Source of the DNA: DATFXM01 sp035315885
GTDB taxonomy: Bacteria > Acidobacteriota > Blastocatellia > UBA7656
Direction of reading: 5' to 3'
NCBI GenBank assembly: GCA_035315885.1
Contig: DATFXM010000030.1
Span: 1-64,000 of the forward strand
Length of the DNA: 64,000 nucleotides
Shown here: positions 24,638 to 33,559 of the stretch, in pieces
Numbering within the stretch: position 1 is the first letter of the stretch
Layout: every line of letters begins with the position of its first letter
Notes under the pieces: generated by a model
What the model was told of the DNA's origin: nothing
Database searches by the model: none
Seen by the model: the letters and a program-made list of their open reading frames with translations, nothing else
Made by a program: the position numbers and the translations under genes

Positions 24638-26311
24638 TCATCCTCTGGTGATTTGTTTTTTTGATTCAAGCGACTTCAGCGCATCATTGACGATCTCTTG
24701 AGCTTCGCTCACGATCGCATCCAGGTGTTCCTGGTCCTTAAAGCTTTCCGCGTAGATCTTGTAGATATTTTCGGTGCCTGAAGGCCGGGCGGCGAACCAG
24801 CCGCTGGCAGTCATTACCTTGAGTCCGCCGATGGGTGCGCCGTCACCCGGGGCCGCGGTAAGTTTGGTGGTGATCGGCTCGCCGGCGAGCGTCGGAGTTA
24901 CAACAACATCCGGCGACAGTGTCTGCAGTCTCTTCTTCTGTTCGGGCGTCGCTGGGGCGTCGATGCGGGTGTAGAAAGGTGTGCCGAACTCGCCTGTGAG
25001 TTGCTCATAGTGCTCGCCGGGGTCTTTACCCGTGACAGCGGTGATTTCGGCGGCCAGCAAGTTCGGCACAAGCCCATCCTTATCTGTAGTCCAGACCGTG
25101 CCATCACGACGCAAGAATGTTGCACCCGAGCTTTCTTCGCCACCGAAGCCGAGTGAGCCGTCGACGAGTCCTTCCACGAACCACTTGAAGCCCACCGGGA
25201 CTTCAACCAGCCGCCTGCCCAGCTTGTTCACCACGCGATCGATCATCCCGCTGCTGACCACAGTTTTGCCGACGGCAACCGACGGCGACCATCGAGGCCG
25301 ATTTGCGAACAAGTAAGAGATGGCTGCCGAGAGGTAATGGTTCGGAGTGAGCAGACCGTGGCTGCGGCTCACGATTCCGTGGCGATCGGCATCAGTGTCG
25401 CTTGCAAAGGCTACGTCAAATCGATCTTTGAGTTCGACCATGCGTGCCATTGCATACACCGACGAAGGGTCCATCCGGATTTGGCCATCCCAGTCGACCG
25501 TCATGAAGCTGAACGTAGGATCGATGACGTGATTCACAACCTCCAGGTCCAGCCCGTAGCGGTTGCCAATCTCATCCCAGTAAGCCACGCTTGCGCCGCC
25601 CAACGGATCCACACCGATGTGAACCTTGCTGCCGCGAATCGCTTCAAGATCTACGACCGCGGAAAGTTCGCCCACATACGAGTCGAGAAAGTCATGCGGA
25701 TGTACGTTAGAGGCGGTTCGAGCCCGCTCAAACGGTACTCTCGCCACTTCGCGCAGTCCGCCAGCGATCAGGGCGTTTGCTTGCCGTTCTATCCATTCGG
25801 TGACGTGAGTGTCTGCCGGTCCACCGTGAGGCGGATCATATTTGAAGCCGCCGAACTGCGGAGGGTTATGCGATGGCGTGATTACGATGCCATCCGCAAG
25901 GCCCTGCTTGCGACCGCGATTGTAGGTGAGAATCGCGTGCGAGATTACGGGAGTCGGAGTGTAGCCATTTCTTGCGTCGACCATCACGTCGACGCCATTC
26001 GCCGCCAGCACCTCGAGGGCGCTTGCAAAGGCGGGCTCTGAAAGTGCGTGCGTGTCGATGCCGATGTACAGCGGTCCGTCGATGCCTTGCTGCTTCCGAT
26101 AAAGGCAAATCGCCTGGGTGATTGCCAGAATGTGCGCCTCATTGAATGCATTATCGAGGGAGGAGCCGCGATGTCCCGAGGTTCCAAACACGACACGTTG
26201 TCCGGGTACGGATGGATCCGGTTGCCCGGTGTAATACGCGGTCACGAGCCGCTGCACGTTTACCAGTAACGACCGGTCAGCGGTCTTACCTGCAAGTGGA
26301 GAAATCGACAT
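24638..26311 (-). CDS. pgm: Phosphoglucomutase, alpha-D-glucose specific
   Basis: Interconverts glucose 1-phosphate and glucose 6-phosphate, joining glycogen phosphorylase to the hexose phosphate pool. The 557 residues match E. coli Pgm in length. VVFGTSGHRGSSLDNAFNE lies near the N-terminus, the phospho-serine is in GIVITPSHNPPQFGGFKYD, the metal site is FASDTDADRHG and the sugar-binding loop is GFGGEESSGATF. The phosphate-binding ARPSGTENIYKIYAESF is at the C-terminus. It lies between glgP and rpiB in the same unit. Confidence 0.96.
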   Translation of the reverse strand: MSISPLAGKTADRSLLVNVQRLVTAYYTGQPDPSVPGQRVVFGTSGHRGSSLDNAFNEAHILAITQAICLYRKQQGIDGPLYIGIDTHALSEPAFASALEVLAANGVDVMVDARNGYTPTPVISHAILTYNRGRKQGLADGIVITPSHNPPQFGGFKYDPPHGGPADTHVTEWIERQANALIAGGLREVARVPFERARTASNVHPHDFLDSYVGELSAVVDLEAIRGSKVHIGVDPLGGASVAYWDEIGNRYGLDLEVVNHVIDPTFSFMTVDWDGQIRMDPSSVYAMARMVELKDRFDVAFASDTDADRHGIVSRSHGLLTPNHYLSAAISYLFANRPRWSPSVAVGKTVVSSGMIDRVVNKLGRRLVEVPVGFKWFVEGLVDGSLGFGGEESSGATFLRRDGTVWTTDKDGLVPNLLAAEITAVTGKDPGEHYEQLTGEFGTPFYTRIDAPATPEQKKRLQTLSPDVVVTPTLAGEPITTKLTAAPGDGAPIGGLKVMTASGWFAARPSGTENIYKIYAESFKDQEHLDAIVSEAQEIVNDALKSLESKKQITRG

Positions 26312-26424
26312 TTCTTTTTCCTTCGATGGTTACGCCAGAACTGAATTTTTATTCAACCCTGCCGAGCCGTAGCATCTAAGACGTATGAGCGCGCTCACCA
26401 CGATTCGACATCGTGTCTGTTGTC

Positions 26425-28962
26425 TCACTCCACCGGACACTCCTTCACCTTCCAGATCTCGTCCGCGTATTCGGCAATGCTCCGGTCGCTGGAGAACCTT
26501 CCCGAGCCGGCAACATTTAAGATTGACTTGCGGCACCATGCCGCCGAGTCGGCGTAGACCTCGCATAGCTGCCGGTCGGCTTCCAGGTACGACTTGAGAT
26601 CCGCCAGGTGCATGTAGTAGTCGCCTCCTGTCAGCAGCGCTTGACGCAGTGGTTCAAAGTCACCGGGTTCGTCTTGGTTGAAGTAGTTTGAGAAGATCAA
26701 GTCCAACGCCGCACGCGTCTCCGGTTCGTGGTCATAGTGCCAATGCGGGTTGTACCAGCCGCGGCTGTTCGCCACCTCGTCGGCGGTCAGGCCGAACAGG
26801 AAGAAATTCTCCGAGCCCGCATCCGCCGCCATTTCGATCGTAGCGCCGTCCAGCGTCCCGATCGTCAGCGCGCCGTTCATCATGAACTTCATGTTGCTGG
26901 TTCCGCTGGCTTCGTAGCCTGCGGTCGAAATCTGATTAGACACGTCACTCGCCGGGATCAGCCGCTCCGCGAGTGAAACGCAGTAGTCGGGCAGGAACAG
27001 AACCTTGAGCCGCCCGCGCATGGCCGGATCTCTGTCGATCGTGTCGGCAAGACTGTTGATGAACTTGATGATGACCTTAGCGAGTTGATAGGCCGGCGCA
27101 GCCTTGCCCGAAAAGAAGAAAGTTCGCGGCGGCATTTCGAGATTCGGATTCTCGCGCAGCCTGTTGTAGAGCACCACGATACGCAGCGCATTCAGGAGCT
27201 GGCGCTTGTATTCGTGAATGCGCTTGATCTGGCAATCGAACATGCTGTCCGGGTCTACGATGTCGCCGGTCGCCTGCTTGAGCCAGTCGGCGAATTTTAA
27301 CTTGGCATCGCGCTTTGCTCTCTGAAAAGCTCGTCCTAACGACTGGTCGTCGGCCATCGGTTTCAGCTCGCTTAACCGGCTCAGATCGGTAATCCAATCG
27401 TTCCCGATGGCGTCGCTGATCGCTTGCGATAGTGGAGGGTTCGACATCAACAGCCAGCGTCGCGGTGTTACTCCGTTGGTTTTGTTGCTGAAACGCTGGG
27501 GAAACAATTCGGCCAGATCTTTGACGGTCACCGTCCGCAATAGTTTCGAGTGAATTGCGGCGACGCCGTTCGTGCTATGCGAGCCTACGATAGCCAGGTT
27601 GGCCATTCGGATTTGCTTCGTTGGACTCTCCTGCACGATGCTCGTGCGCTGGACGCGGCCTTCGTCACCCGGATAACGGGACCGGACCTCATCGAGCAGG
27701 TGGGCATTGATTTTGTAGATAATATCCAGATGGCGCGGCAGCATTGCCTCGAACCATTCGAGCGGCCATTTCTCAAGGGCTTCGGGGAGGAGTGTGTGAT
27801 TCGTGTAGGCCAGCGTCCTTTGCGTCAGATCCCAGGCCTCGTCCCATTCGAGATGCGCTTCGTCAAGCAGAATCCGCATCAGCTCAGGCACCGCCATAGT
27901 TGGATGCGTGTCGTTGAGCTGGATGGCGACCTTATCCGGAAGCTCACTCCAGTCAGTGTTGTTCGTTCGGAATCTTCGCACCAGATCGGCCAGCGAACAC
28001 GCCACCAGAAAATACTCCTGCACAAAACGCAGTCCTTGCCCCTTGGATGTGCGATCGTCGGGATACAACACCCGAGTCAACGACTCGGCCTCGAGGGTCT
28101 CAGCCAACGCTCCGACGAAATCGCCACTGCTGAATTCGCTGAAGTTGAAGTAGTCATGCGCAGCCGCGGCCCACAGCCGCAGCGTATTGATGGTCTTGCC
28201 GCCGTAACCGACTACCGGGCGGTCAAACGGGATTCCGATCAGAGTGGACTGACGGCCCTTGACTGCTCGCAAACTTCCGCCGCGCAATTCGAATGAACAG
28301 TTGAGCTTCACTTCAACGGTCTCGTTGGGCCGAGCAACCTCCCACGGGTCGGGGCGACGCAGCCAATTGTCTGGAAGCTCCTGTTGCCAGCCGTCCTTGA
28401 TAGTCTGCTTGAAGATGCCGTATTCGTAACGCAGCCCATAACCCATCGCCGGGATCTGCATCGTGGCCATGGAATCAAGGAAGCAAGCCGCCAGACGTCC
28501 AAGACCCCCATTGCCCAGGCCCGCGTCAGGCTCCTGATCGAGCAATTCGAGCCAGTCTAGATTCTTTTCCTTGACGAATTCTTTCCCGACAGGATCGAGG
28601 AGAAGGTTGGTGACGTTGTTGGCCAGCGAGCGGCCGATGAGGAATTCCATCGAGAGATAGTAAACGCGCTTGGGGTCCTCTCGTTCATAGGTCTTATTAG
28701 TGCTAACCCAACGCTGCGAGAGAATATCTCGCACTGAGCGAGCGAGCGCCTCAAAGCGTTCGCGATCGCCGATCGTAGACATGTCGGTCACGTTGTCAAA
28801 GACCAGGTGGCGCTCATATAGCGCCTCCTTCGTGCCACTGAACTGAATCGGGCCGTCGCTGTATTGGTCCACAAGCTCCTGGGCAATATGTTTGAGCTCT
28901 TTCGATTCGTCCGATTTCGTGGATGTCGCGGAAGCCGATCCCTTTCCGTTTTTTACTTTCAC
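26425..28962 (-). CDS. glgP: Glycogen/alpha-glucan phosphorylase
   Basis: Releases glucose 1-phosphate from glycogen with PLP. With the GTG at 28962 (AAAGG nine bases upstream) the product is 845 residues, the family norm; the frame stays open to 29103 but the extra 47 residues are low-complexity and overlap the end of xfp. Visible are YYLSMEFLIGRSLANNVTNL, LGNGGLGRLAACFLDSMAT, NDTHPTMAVPELMRIL, KTNGVTPRRWL and the PLP-lysine region EASGTSNMKFMMNGALTIGTLDGATIEM. All main catalytic segments are intact. It provides the sugar phosphate used by pgm, zwf and phosphoketolase. Confidence 0.95.
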   Translation of the reverse strand: MKVKNGKGSASATSTKSDESKELKHIAQELVDQYSDGPIQFSGTKEALYERHLVFDNVTDMSTIGDRERFEALARSVRDILSQRWVSTNKTYEREDPKRVYYLSMEFLIGRSLANNVTNLLLDPVGKEFVKEKNLDWLELLDQEPDAGLGNGGLGRLAACFLDSMATMQIPAMGYGLRYEYGIFKQTIKDGWQQELPDNWLRRPDPWEVARPNETVEVKLNCSFELRGGSLRAVKGRQSTLIGIPFDRPVVGYGGKTINTLRLWAAAAHDYFNFSEFSSGDFVGALAETLEAESLTRVLYPDDRTSKGQGLRFVQEYFLVACSLADLVRRFRTNNTDWSELPDKVAIQLNDTHPTMAVPELMRILLDEAHLEWDEAWDLTQRTLAYTNHTLLPEALEKWPLEWFEAMLPRHLDIIYKINAHLLDEVRSRYPGDEGRVQRTSIVQESPTKQIRMANLAIVGSHSTNGVAAIHSKLLRTVTVKDLAELFPQRFSNKTNGVTPRRWLLMSNPPLSQAISDAIGNDWITDLSRLSELKPMADDQSLGRAFQRAKRDAKLKFADWLKQATGDIVDPDSMFDCQIKRIHEYKRQLLNALRIVVLYNRLRENPNLEMPPRTFFFSGKAAPAYQLAKVIIKFINSLADTIDRDPAMRGRLKVLFLPDYCVSLAERLIPASDVSNQISTAGYEASGTSNMKFMMNGALTIGTLDGATIEMAADAGSENFFLFGLTADEVANSRGWYNPHWHYDHEPETRAALDLIFSNYFNQDEPGDFEPLRQALLTGGDYYMHLADLKSYLEADRQLCEVYADSAAWCRKSILNVAGSGRFSSDRSIAEYADEIWKVKECPVE

Positions 28963-29019
28963 TTCGCTATCCCTTTCTGACCTCGAGTCCCTCGAGTTAC
29001 TCCCGATTCCTTGCCTCCT

Positions 29020-29052
29020 GGGAGATGCCGAAGCTTCGCTTCGGCATCTCCC
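29020..29052. other. Perfect 15-bp hairpin between phosphoketolase and glycogen phosphorylase
   Basis: GGGAGATGCCGAAGC and GCTTCGGCATCTCCC pair perfectly around a three-base loop. It lies in the 128-bp gap between the xfp stop and the preferred glgP start. No T run follows on either strand, so it may be an RNA-processing or stability element that sets different levels for the two genes. The shorter palindrome CTCGAGTCCCTCGAG is at 28982-28996. Confidence 0.75.
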
Positions 29053-29090
29053 CGGTCGCGTGACGACCCCTACGCGCGGCCGTCCAAAAT

Positions 29091-31526
29091 CTAAAATGGC
29101 CACTTCCAGTTTGTGATCTCGGAACGATCCATGCCCACTTCATAGGCGTACTGTTTACACGCGATCTGCTGATTGACGAGGGCTTCCCGAACGCCGGCGC
29201 CCTTGACGCGGAACTTCGGCATCCGGTCAATCGCATCGATGGCGAGGCTAAAGCGATCGGTTTGATTGCGAATCGCAAGCTCCAGCGGCGTGTTTATGTT
29301 GCCCTGCTCCTTGTAGCCCCTCACGTGGAGGTTGTGCTGAGCTGGCCTGCGGTAGGTCAGCCGGTGGATCAGCCACGGATACCCATGGAAATTGAACACA
29401 ACCGGTTTATCGGGCGTGAAGATCGCTTCGAACTCGGGGTCGGTCATGCCGTGGGGATGGTCGATATTCGGAACCAACCTGAACAGATCGACGACATTCA
29501 CGAACCTGACCTTCACATCGGGCAGGTACTGGCGAAGCAACGCGGCGGCCGCCAGGGATTCCATCGTCGGCAGATCACCGCAGCTCGCCATGACTACATC
29601 AGGCTCGACGCCCTGGTCGTTGCTGGCCCAATCCCAGATCCCAACGCCCTTCGTGCAATGTGCAATCGCCGCCTGCATATCTAGATACTGAAGGTGGACC
29701 TGCTTGTCGGCGACCACGACGTTCACGTAGTTGATGCTGTTCAGGCAGTGATCGGCAACCGACAACAGACAGTTCGCATCGGGCGGCAGATAAATGCGCA
29801 CTACGCTCGGGCTCTTGTTGGCCACCACGTCGAGAAAGCCCGGGTCCTGATGCGTGAAGCCGTTGTGGTCCTGCCTCCAAACCAGCGCGGTAATCAGCAG
29901 GTTCAGCGACGATATCTTGGCTCGCCACGGCAGCTCGTTGCACTTTTCCAGCCACTTGGCGTGCTGATTGAACATCGAATCCACAACGTGAATGAACGGC
30001 TCATAGCTGTTGATGAAGCCGTGACGGCCGCTGAGCAGATAGCCTTCCAGCCAACCTTCGACCGTGTGCTCGCTGAGCATTTCCATTACGCGACCGTTCG
30101 GGGCAAGCTCACCGCCATCAGCGTCCTCCGGGAAGTACTCCCCAAGCCACGCCTTCTTGGTGACTTCGTATATTGCCTCGAGCTTGTTCGACTGCGTCTC
30201 GTCCGGCCCGAAGACTCGGAAATTATTCATGTTCTGCCGCATCACTTCTCGAAGGTAGATGCCGAGCGTGGGTACGTTGCCGGCGAGCGTACCACCGGGT
30301 TGCTTGACCTCAGCGGCGAACTTGCGGAAATCCGGGAGGTCGAGTGGTTTCCTCAACAAGCCGCCGTTGGCGACCGGGTTGGCGCTCATCCGGCGCGCTC
30401 CTTTTGGAGCCAGGGCCTTTAGTTCAGGAATTATCCGCCCTTCCTCATCGAAAAGCTCCTCCGGTTTGTAGCCCCGCATCCAGTTTTCCAGTACCTTCAA
30501 GTGACTGGGATTGGCAGCTATGTCCGTAATCGGAATCTGGTGAGCCCGCCAGAAACCTTCGAGGTAGTGGCTGTCGACCTGCCGAGGGGAGGTCCACCCT
30601 TTGGGGCTACGAAGAATGATCATCGGCCAGCGCGGCCGAACGGCCTTCCCAGTGCGCCGCGCCTCTTCCTGAATCTTTCGGATTTCAAGGACACAATGCT
30701 CCAGAGTGGCTGCCATCGCCTGATGCATGCTGTCCGGATCACTGCCCTCCACAAAATAAGGTTTGTACCCGTAGCCGACGAACAGCGCCTCAAGCTCCTG
30801 ATGACTAATGCGGGCCAGCAGCGTGGGGTTATTGATCTTGTAACCATTGAGGTGCAACACCGGGAGCACTGCACCGTCGGTGATCGGGTTGAGGAACTTA
30901 TTGCTGTGCCAGCTAGTGGCGAGGGGACCCGTTTCAGACTCGCCATCTCCCACCATAACAAGGCTGATCAGGTCCGGATGGTCGTAGACTGTGCCGAAAG
31001 CGTGCGAGATGCTGTATCCCAGCTCACCTCCCTCGTGGATGCTTCCAGGTGTTTCAGGGGTAGCGTGACTGCCAATCCCACCAGGGAAAGAGAACTGCTT
31101 GAAGAAGCGCCGCAATCCCGCCAGGTCTTCACTCTTGTCGGGATAGATTTCCGAATATGTTCCCTCGAGGTACGCCTGCGACAAGACGGCCGGAGCACCG
31201 TGGCCCGGACCCGATATATAGATTGCATTCAGGTCGTACTTGTTGATCAGCCGGTTGAAATGAATATAGGTGAAGGCTTGACCCGCGTCCGAGCCCCAGT
31301 GGCCTAGCAGGCGGGGCTTGGTGTGCTCCAACGACAACGGTTCCTTCAGCAAAGGGTTGTCCTTGAGGTAAAGCATGCCCAGGCACAGGTAGAGGCTTGC
31401 CCGCCAGTAAGCGTCGATACTTTCCAACTCTTTGGGACTGAGCGGGGCTCCCTTTACCGTCGAGCGCGCAGTTCCGAAGGCTGAGATTGATTCGTTAGTT
31501 ACGAGTTCCTTCTCCGTAGTCGCCAT
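29091..31526 (-). CDS. xfp: Xylulose-5-phosphate/fructose-6-phosphate phosphoketolase
   Basis: Splits xylulose 5-phosphate (and often fructose 6-phosphate) with phosphate to acetyl phosphate plus glyceraldehyde 3-phosphate (or erythrose 4-phosphate), using thiamine diphosphate. From MATTEKELVTNE the protein has 811 residues, as usual. GHWGSDAGQAFTYIHFNRLI, YISGPGHGAPAVLSQAYLEG, FSFPGGIGSHATPETPGSIHEGGELGY, the TPP motif VMVGDGESETGPLATSWHSNKFLNP and WRQDHNGFTHQDPGFLD are present. The frame opens upstream to 31622, but AAAGGA supports the ATG at 31526. With ackA it forms a substrate-level ATP route that bypasses lower glycolysis. Confidence 0.96.
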   Translation of the reverse strand: MATTEKELVTNESISAFGTARSTVKGAPLSPKELESIDAYWRASLYLCLGMLYLKDNPLLKEPLSLEHTKPRLLGHWGSDAGQAFTYIHFNRLINKYDLNAIYISGPGHGAPAVLSQAYLEGTYSEIYPDKSEDLAGLRRFFKQFSFPGGIGSHATPETPGSIHEGGELGYSISHAFGTVYDHPDLISLVMVGDGESETGPLATSWHSNKFLNPITDGAVLPVLHLNGYKINNPTLLARISHQELEALFVGYGYKPYFVEGSDPDSMHQAMAATLEHCVLEIRKIQEEARRTGKAVRPRWPMIILRSPKGWTSPRQVDSHYLEGFWRAHQIPITDIAANPSHLKVLENWMRGYKPEELFDEEGRIIPELKALAPKGARRMSANPVANGGLLRKPLDLPDFRKFAAEVKQPGGTLAGNVPTLGIYLREVMRQNMNNFRVFGPDETQSNKLEAIYEVTKKAWLGEYFPEDADGGELAPNGRVMEMLSEHTVEGWLEGYLLSGRHGFINSYEPFIHVVDSMFNQHAKWLEKCNELPWRAKISSLNLLITALVWRQDHNGFTHQDPGFLDVVANKSPSVVRIYLPPDANCLLSVADHCLNSINYVNVVVADKQVHLQYLDMQAAIAHCTKGVGIWDWASNDQGVEPDVVMASCGDLPTMESLAAAALLRQYLPDVKVRFVNVVDLFRLVPNIDHPHGMTDPEFEAIFTPDKPVVFNFHGYPWLIHRLTYRRPAQHNLHVRGYKEQGNINTPLELAIRNQTDRFSLAIDAIDRMPKFRVKGAGVREALVNQQIACKQYAYEVGMDRSEITNWKWPF

Positions 31527-31739
31527 AACTCTAATGTTCCTTTCGCGGGTAAATGCCCCTGTACCAAAAAGACAGGTGTCGGTTAATGTCGTCCAGTCGA
31601 CGCGCTCCGCAGCCGGCGGCAACCTTCTCGAGATTCAGCTTGAGAGAGGCTGAAGCGAGAAGCTGCTGAGGGGGCGGTACAAACCAGAGCTCTCATCTTT
31701 TGTCTTCCGGATGGCAGTCTCCAGGCATAACTGTTCGGG

Positions 31740-32336
31740 TTAACTCCCAACGTGACGAGTGTCGTCCCATAGTCGAATTACAGGTTCAGACAGGTTATGT
31801 TCGTAGCCCAACGCACTCAGGCTCGCAGTGCTCAACATGAAAAGTCTGCCGGCGCCAGCTTCGAGTCCGATCCACCGGGCGGCCAGCACTCGCAGAAAAT
31901 GGCCGCTTGAAAACAGCAGCACATCGCCCTTGAACCCGCGCAGATTCTGCACCACACGGTAAGCGCGCCCGCCCACCTGTTCCGGGGATTCCCCTCCCGG
32001 ACAACCATCGCGGAACAACTGCCAGTCTGGTCGCTCAGCACGGATATCGACGGTGCGGAGGCCCTCATACTGGCCATAGTTCCATTCCAACAAATCGCGA
32101 TCAATTTCGGCGTCGCCGGCGAAACCGGCAAGCTCGCAGGTTCGAGCGGCGCGCTGCAGCGGGCTGGTGAGGACCTTGACGAAATTCATCCCTTTCAGCC
32201 GCTCTCCGAGTTGGCGCGCATTTCGTTCGCCGCGTTCGGTCAGCGGCAAATCGGTGATACCTGTATGTTGGCCCGAAAGGCTCCAGGCGGTTTCCCCGTG
32301 TCTTGCGAGGTAAATGGTCGGAAGCGATTCGCTCAT
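31740..32336 (-). CDS. Histidine phosphatase family protein (phosphoglycerate mutase-like)
   Basis: A 198-residue member of the phosphoglycerate mutase/acid phosphatase branch. The catalytic His is in YLARHGETAWSLSGQHTGITDLPLTERG, the acid in LEWNYGQYEGL, and the second His in LLFSSGHFLRVLAARWIGL. It lacks the longer insert of true dPGM enzymes and could be a sugar-phosphate phosphatase or cofactor-dependent mutase; I cannot decide. It leads the unit with xfp, glgP, pgm, rpiB and tkt and lies 60-70 bp downstream of a near-consensus sigma-54 promoter. Confidence 0.85.
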   Translation of the reverse strand: MSESLPTIYLARHGETAWSLSGQHTGITDLPLTERGERNARQLGERLKGMNFVKVLTSPLQRAARTCELAGFAGDAEIDRDLLEWNYGQYEGLRTVDIRAERPDWQLFRDGCPGGESPEQVGGRAYRVVQNLRGFKGDVLLFSSGHFLRVLAARWIGLEAGAGRLFMLSTASLSALGYEHNLSEPVIRLWDDTRHVGS

Positions 32337-32407
32337 GCGTTCTCCTCAAGTTCAACTGCGAGTCGAGGTCAAACCACGATCCCCGACGCCACCAGCTATC
32401 TTTAGGC

Positions 32408-32422
32408 GCAAGTTCGGTGCCA
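32408..32422 (-). promoter_or_regulatory. Sigma-54 (-24/-12) promoter, type II, before the phosphoketolase-glycogen unit
   Basis: Minus strand: CTGGCACCGAACTTGCG, that is TGGCAC, five bases, TTGC, which is almost the textbook RpoN consensus. Expected transcription start is near 32397, about 60 bases before the ATG at 32336. The 35-bp shared element begins 121 bp upstream. Confidence 0.8.
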
Positions 32423-32542
32423 GTGCCAAACTCATCGCGCTGCGTATCCAGGACTCATGGCACTCACTGCACAAGTACCTGAACTGTAGATTGATACGCC
32501 CTGATCTAAGGGTTTGGTGTTCACGTCGAGTCCTCAGCAAAG

Positions 32543-32577
32543 ATGGCAGCATATAAACAAGTGGCAACATGTTGACT
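32543..32577 (-). promoter_or_regulatory. Type II enhancer-like element (copy 2, phosphoketolase unit)
   Basis: Thirty-four of 35 bases are the same as 21095-21129. It ends in CAACATGTTG, a perfect ten-base palindrome. It lies downstream of ctaA and upstream of the histidine phosphatase gene, in a 250-bp spacer without a gene. Confidence 0.7.
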
Positions 32578-32587
32578 CGCTGGCTAA

Positions 32588-33559
32588 CTATGCAGCCGCA
32601 ATGCTCTCGTTATTCAATGAGACTCTGACCATCGCCTTTCTCTGGCGGGCGAGCGTTAGCGTGCGCCAACACCTCAGTCCCAGCACAACTACCGATGCCA
32701 GAGTAAGCGCACCAACGATGACGTGGGCGACCGTGAGCGTGATCATAGGCTCAAGCGGCTGCGGGTCGTTGTAAGATTTCAGCCGCGCGGCGTAGGCGAG
32801 GATCCCAAGAGTCACCTGACACGATAACAACACCAGTACGGCGATCGCCGGCCTGCGCAGATAAGCTTCACGGCTTTGCCGGCGCAGGATCACTAAGACT
32901 GTCCAAATCGTGATGAAGGAAACGACGATCGCGCCCGCGATGTGAGGGGCTACGCCAAAGGCCCTATGACGGAACCCGGCGCCCAGAGCTGCCTGCACGA
33001 GGAGCGCACACACGGTTATGATCGCGAGCCTGCGCGCGCGCTGAAGCGCAGGGTCTTCGTTCAATACTTCGGCCCGATGCCACGCTGCTGAAGTAAGCAC
33101 CGCGAGGGTGACGATCAGTCCGAAGAAACTCTGAGCGACGAGAGCGTGTGGGACCGCAATCAGCGGCTTATAGGCAGGGAATGAAACTCGGGCCCCGCCA
33201 ATCAGCGCCTGCCCTACAACACCCGCGAAGGCGATCAGCGCCAGCTTTCGGGTCAATGGTCTGCCAGCCATCCACGCACGGATTGCCAGCGCCAGAGTTG
33301 TCGCGCCAACAAGAAATGCAATGACACGGTGCGAATACTCAAAGCGGACGTTCGCTATAAAGTGATTCGAACTTATTACCCAACGACCGAAAGAGAGCGG
33401 CCAATCGGGCACCGAATCACCGGCCTCGTTGCTGGTAACCAGCGCACCCGCCACGAGTAGCATAAGCGTCATCGAAGCGAGCAGGATGGTCAGGCGGTGC
33501 AGGCCACGATCTGGCACCACACCGCCGCTGTCATTCACGTCTTCTTTATGCTTCAACAT
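32588..33559 (-). CDS. ctaA: Heme A synthase (COX15/CtaA)
   Basis: Oxidises the C-8 methyl of heme O to the formyl group of heme A in the membrane. The 323 residues contain about eight membrane helices; LVAGALVTSNEAGDSVPDWPLSFGRW, the His pairs in the EYSHRVIAFLVGATTLAL and VPHALVAQSFFGLIV helices, and the second half starting HRAFGVAPHIAGAIVV followed by TVAHVIVGALTLA are typical of COX15. Length is normal. Its start overlaps the end of the sugar-porter gene by 14 bases. It works with CtaB encoded at 39520-40536 for the caa3 oxidase of the same island. Confidence 0.93.
   Translation of the reverse strand: MLKHKEDVNDSGGVVPDRGLHRLTILLASMTLMLLVAGALVTSNEAGDSVPDWPLSFGRWVISSNHFIANVRFEYSHRVIAFLVGATTLALAIRAWMAGRPLTRKLALIAFAGVVGQALIGGARVSFPAYKPLIAVPHALVAQSFFGLIVTLAVLTSAAWHRAEVLNEDPALQRARRLAIITVCALLVQAALGAGFRHRAFGVAPHIAGAIVVSFITIWTVLVILRRQSREAYLRRPAIAVLVLLSCQVTLGILAYAARLKSYNDPQPLEPMITLTVAHVIVGALTLASVVVLGLRCWRTLTLARQRKAMVRVSLNNESIAAA

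Noticed and set aside
26425..29103. A longer glycogen phosphorylase starting at 29103
   Set aside because: The extra 47 residues overlap the phosphoketolase stop region, include the 15-bp hairpin, and have low complexity; a GTG with a good ribosome site at 28962 gives the family length.
31711..31745. A weak type II-like sequence upstream of phosphoketolase
   Set aside because: Only 18 of 35 positions agree, and no -24/-12 site follows at the proper distance.
32352..32570. Minus-strand frame of 72 residues beginning in the 35-bp element
   Set aside because: It covers the near-consensus sigma-54 promoter and has no ribosome site or family pattern.
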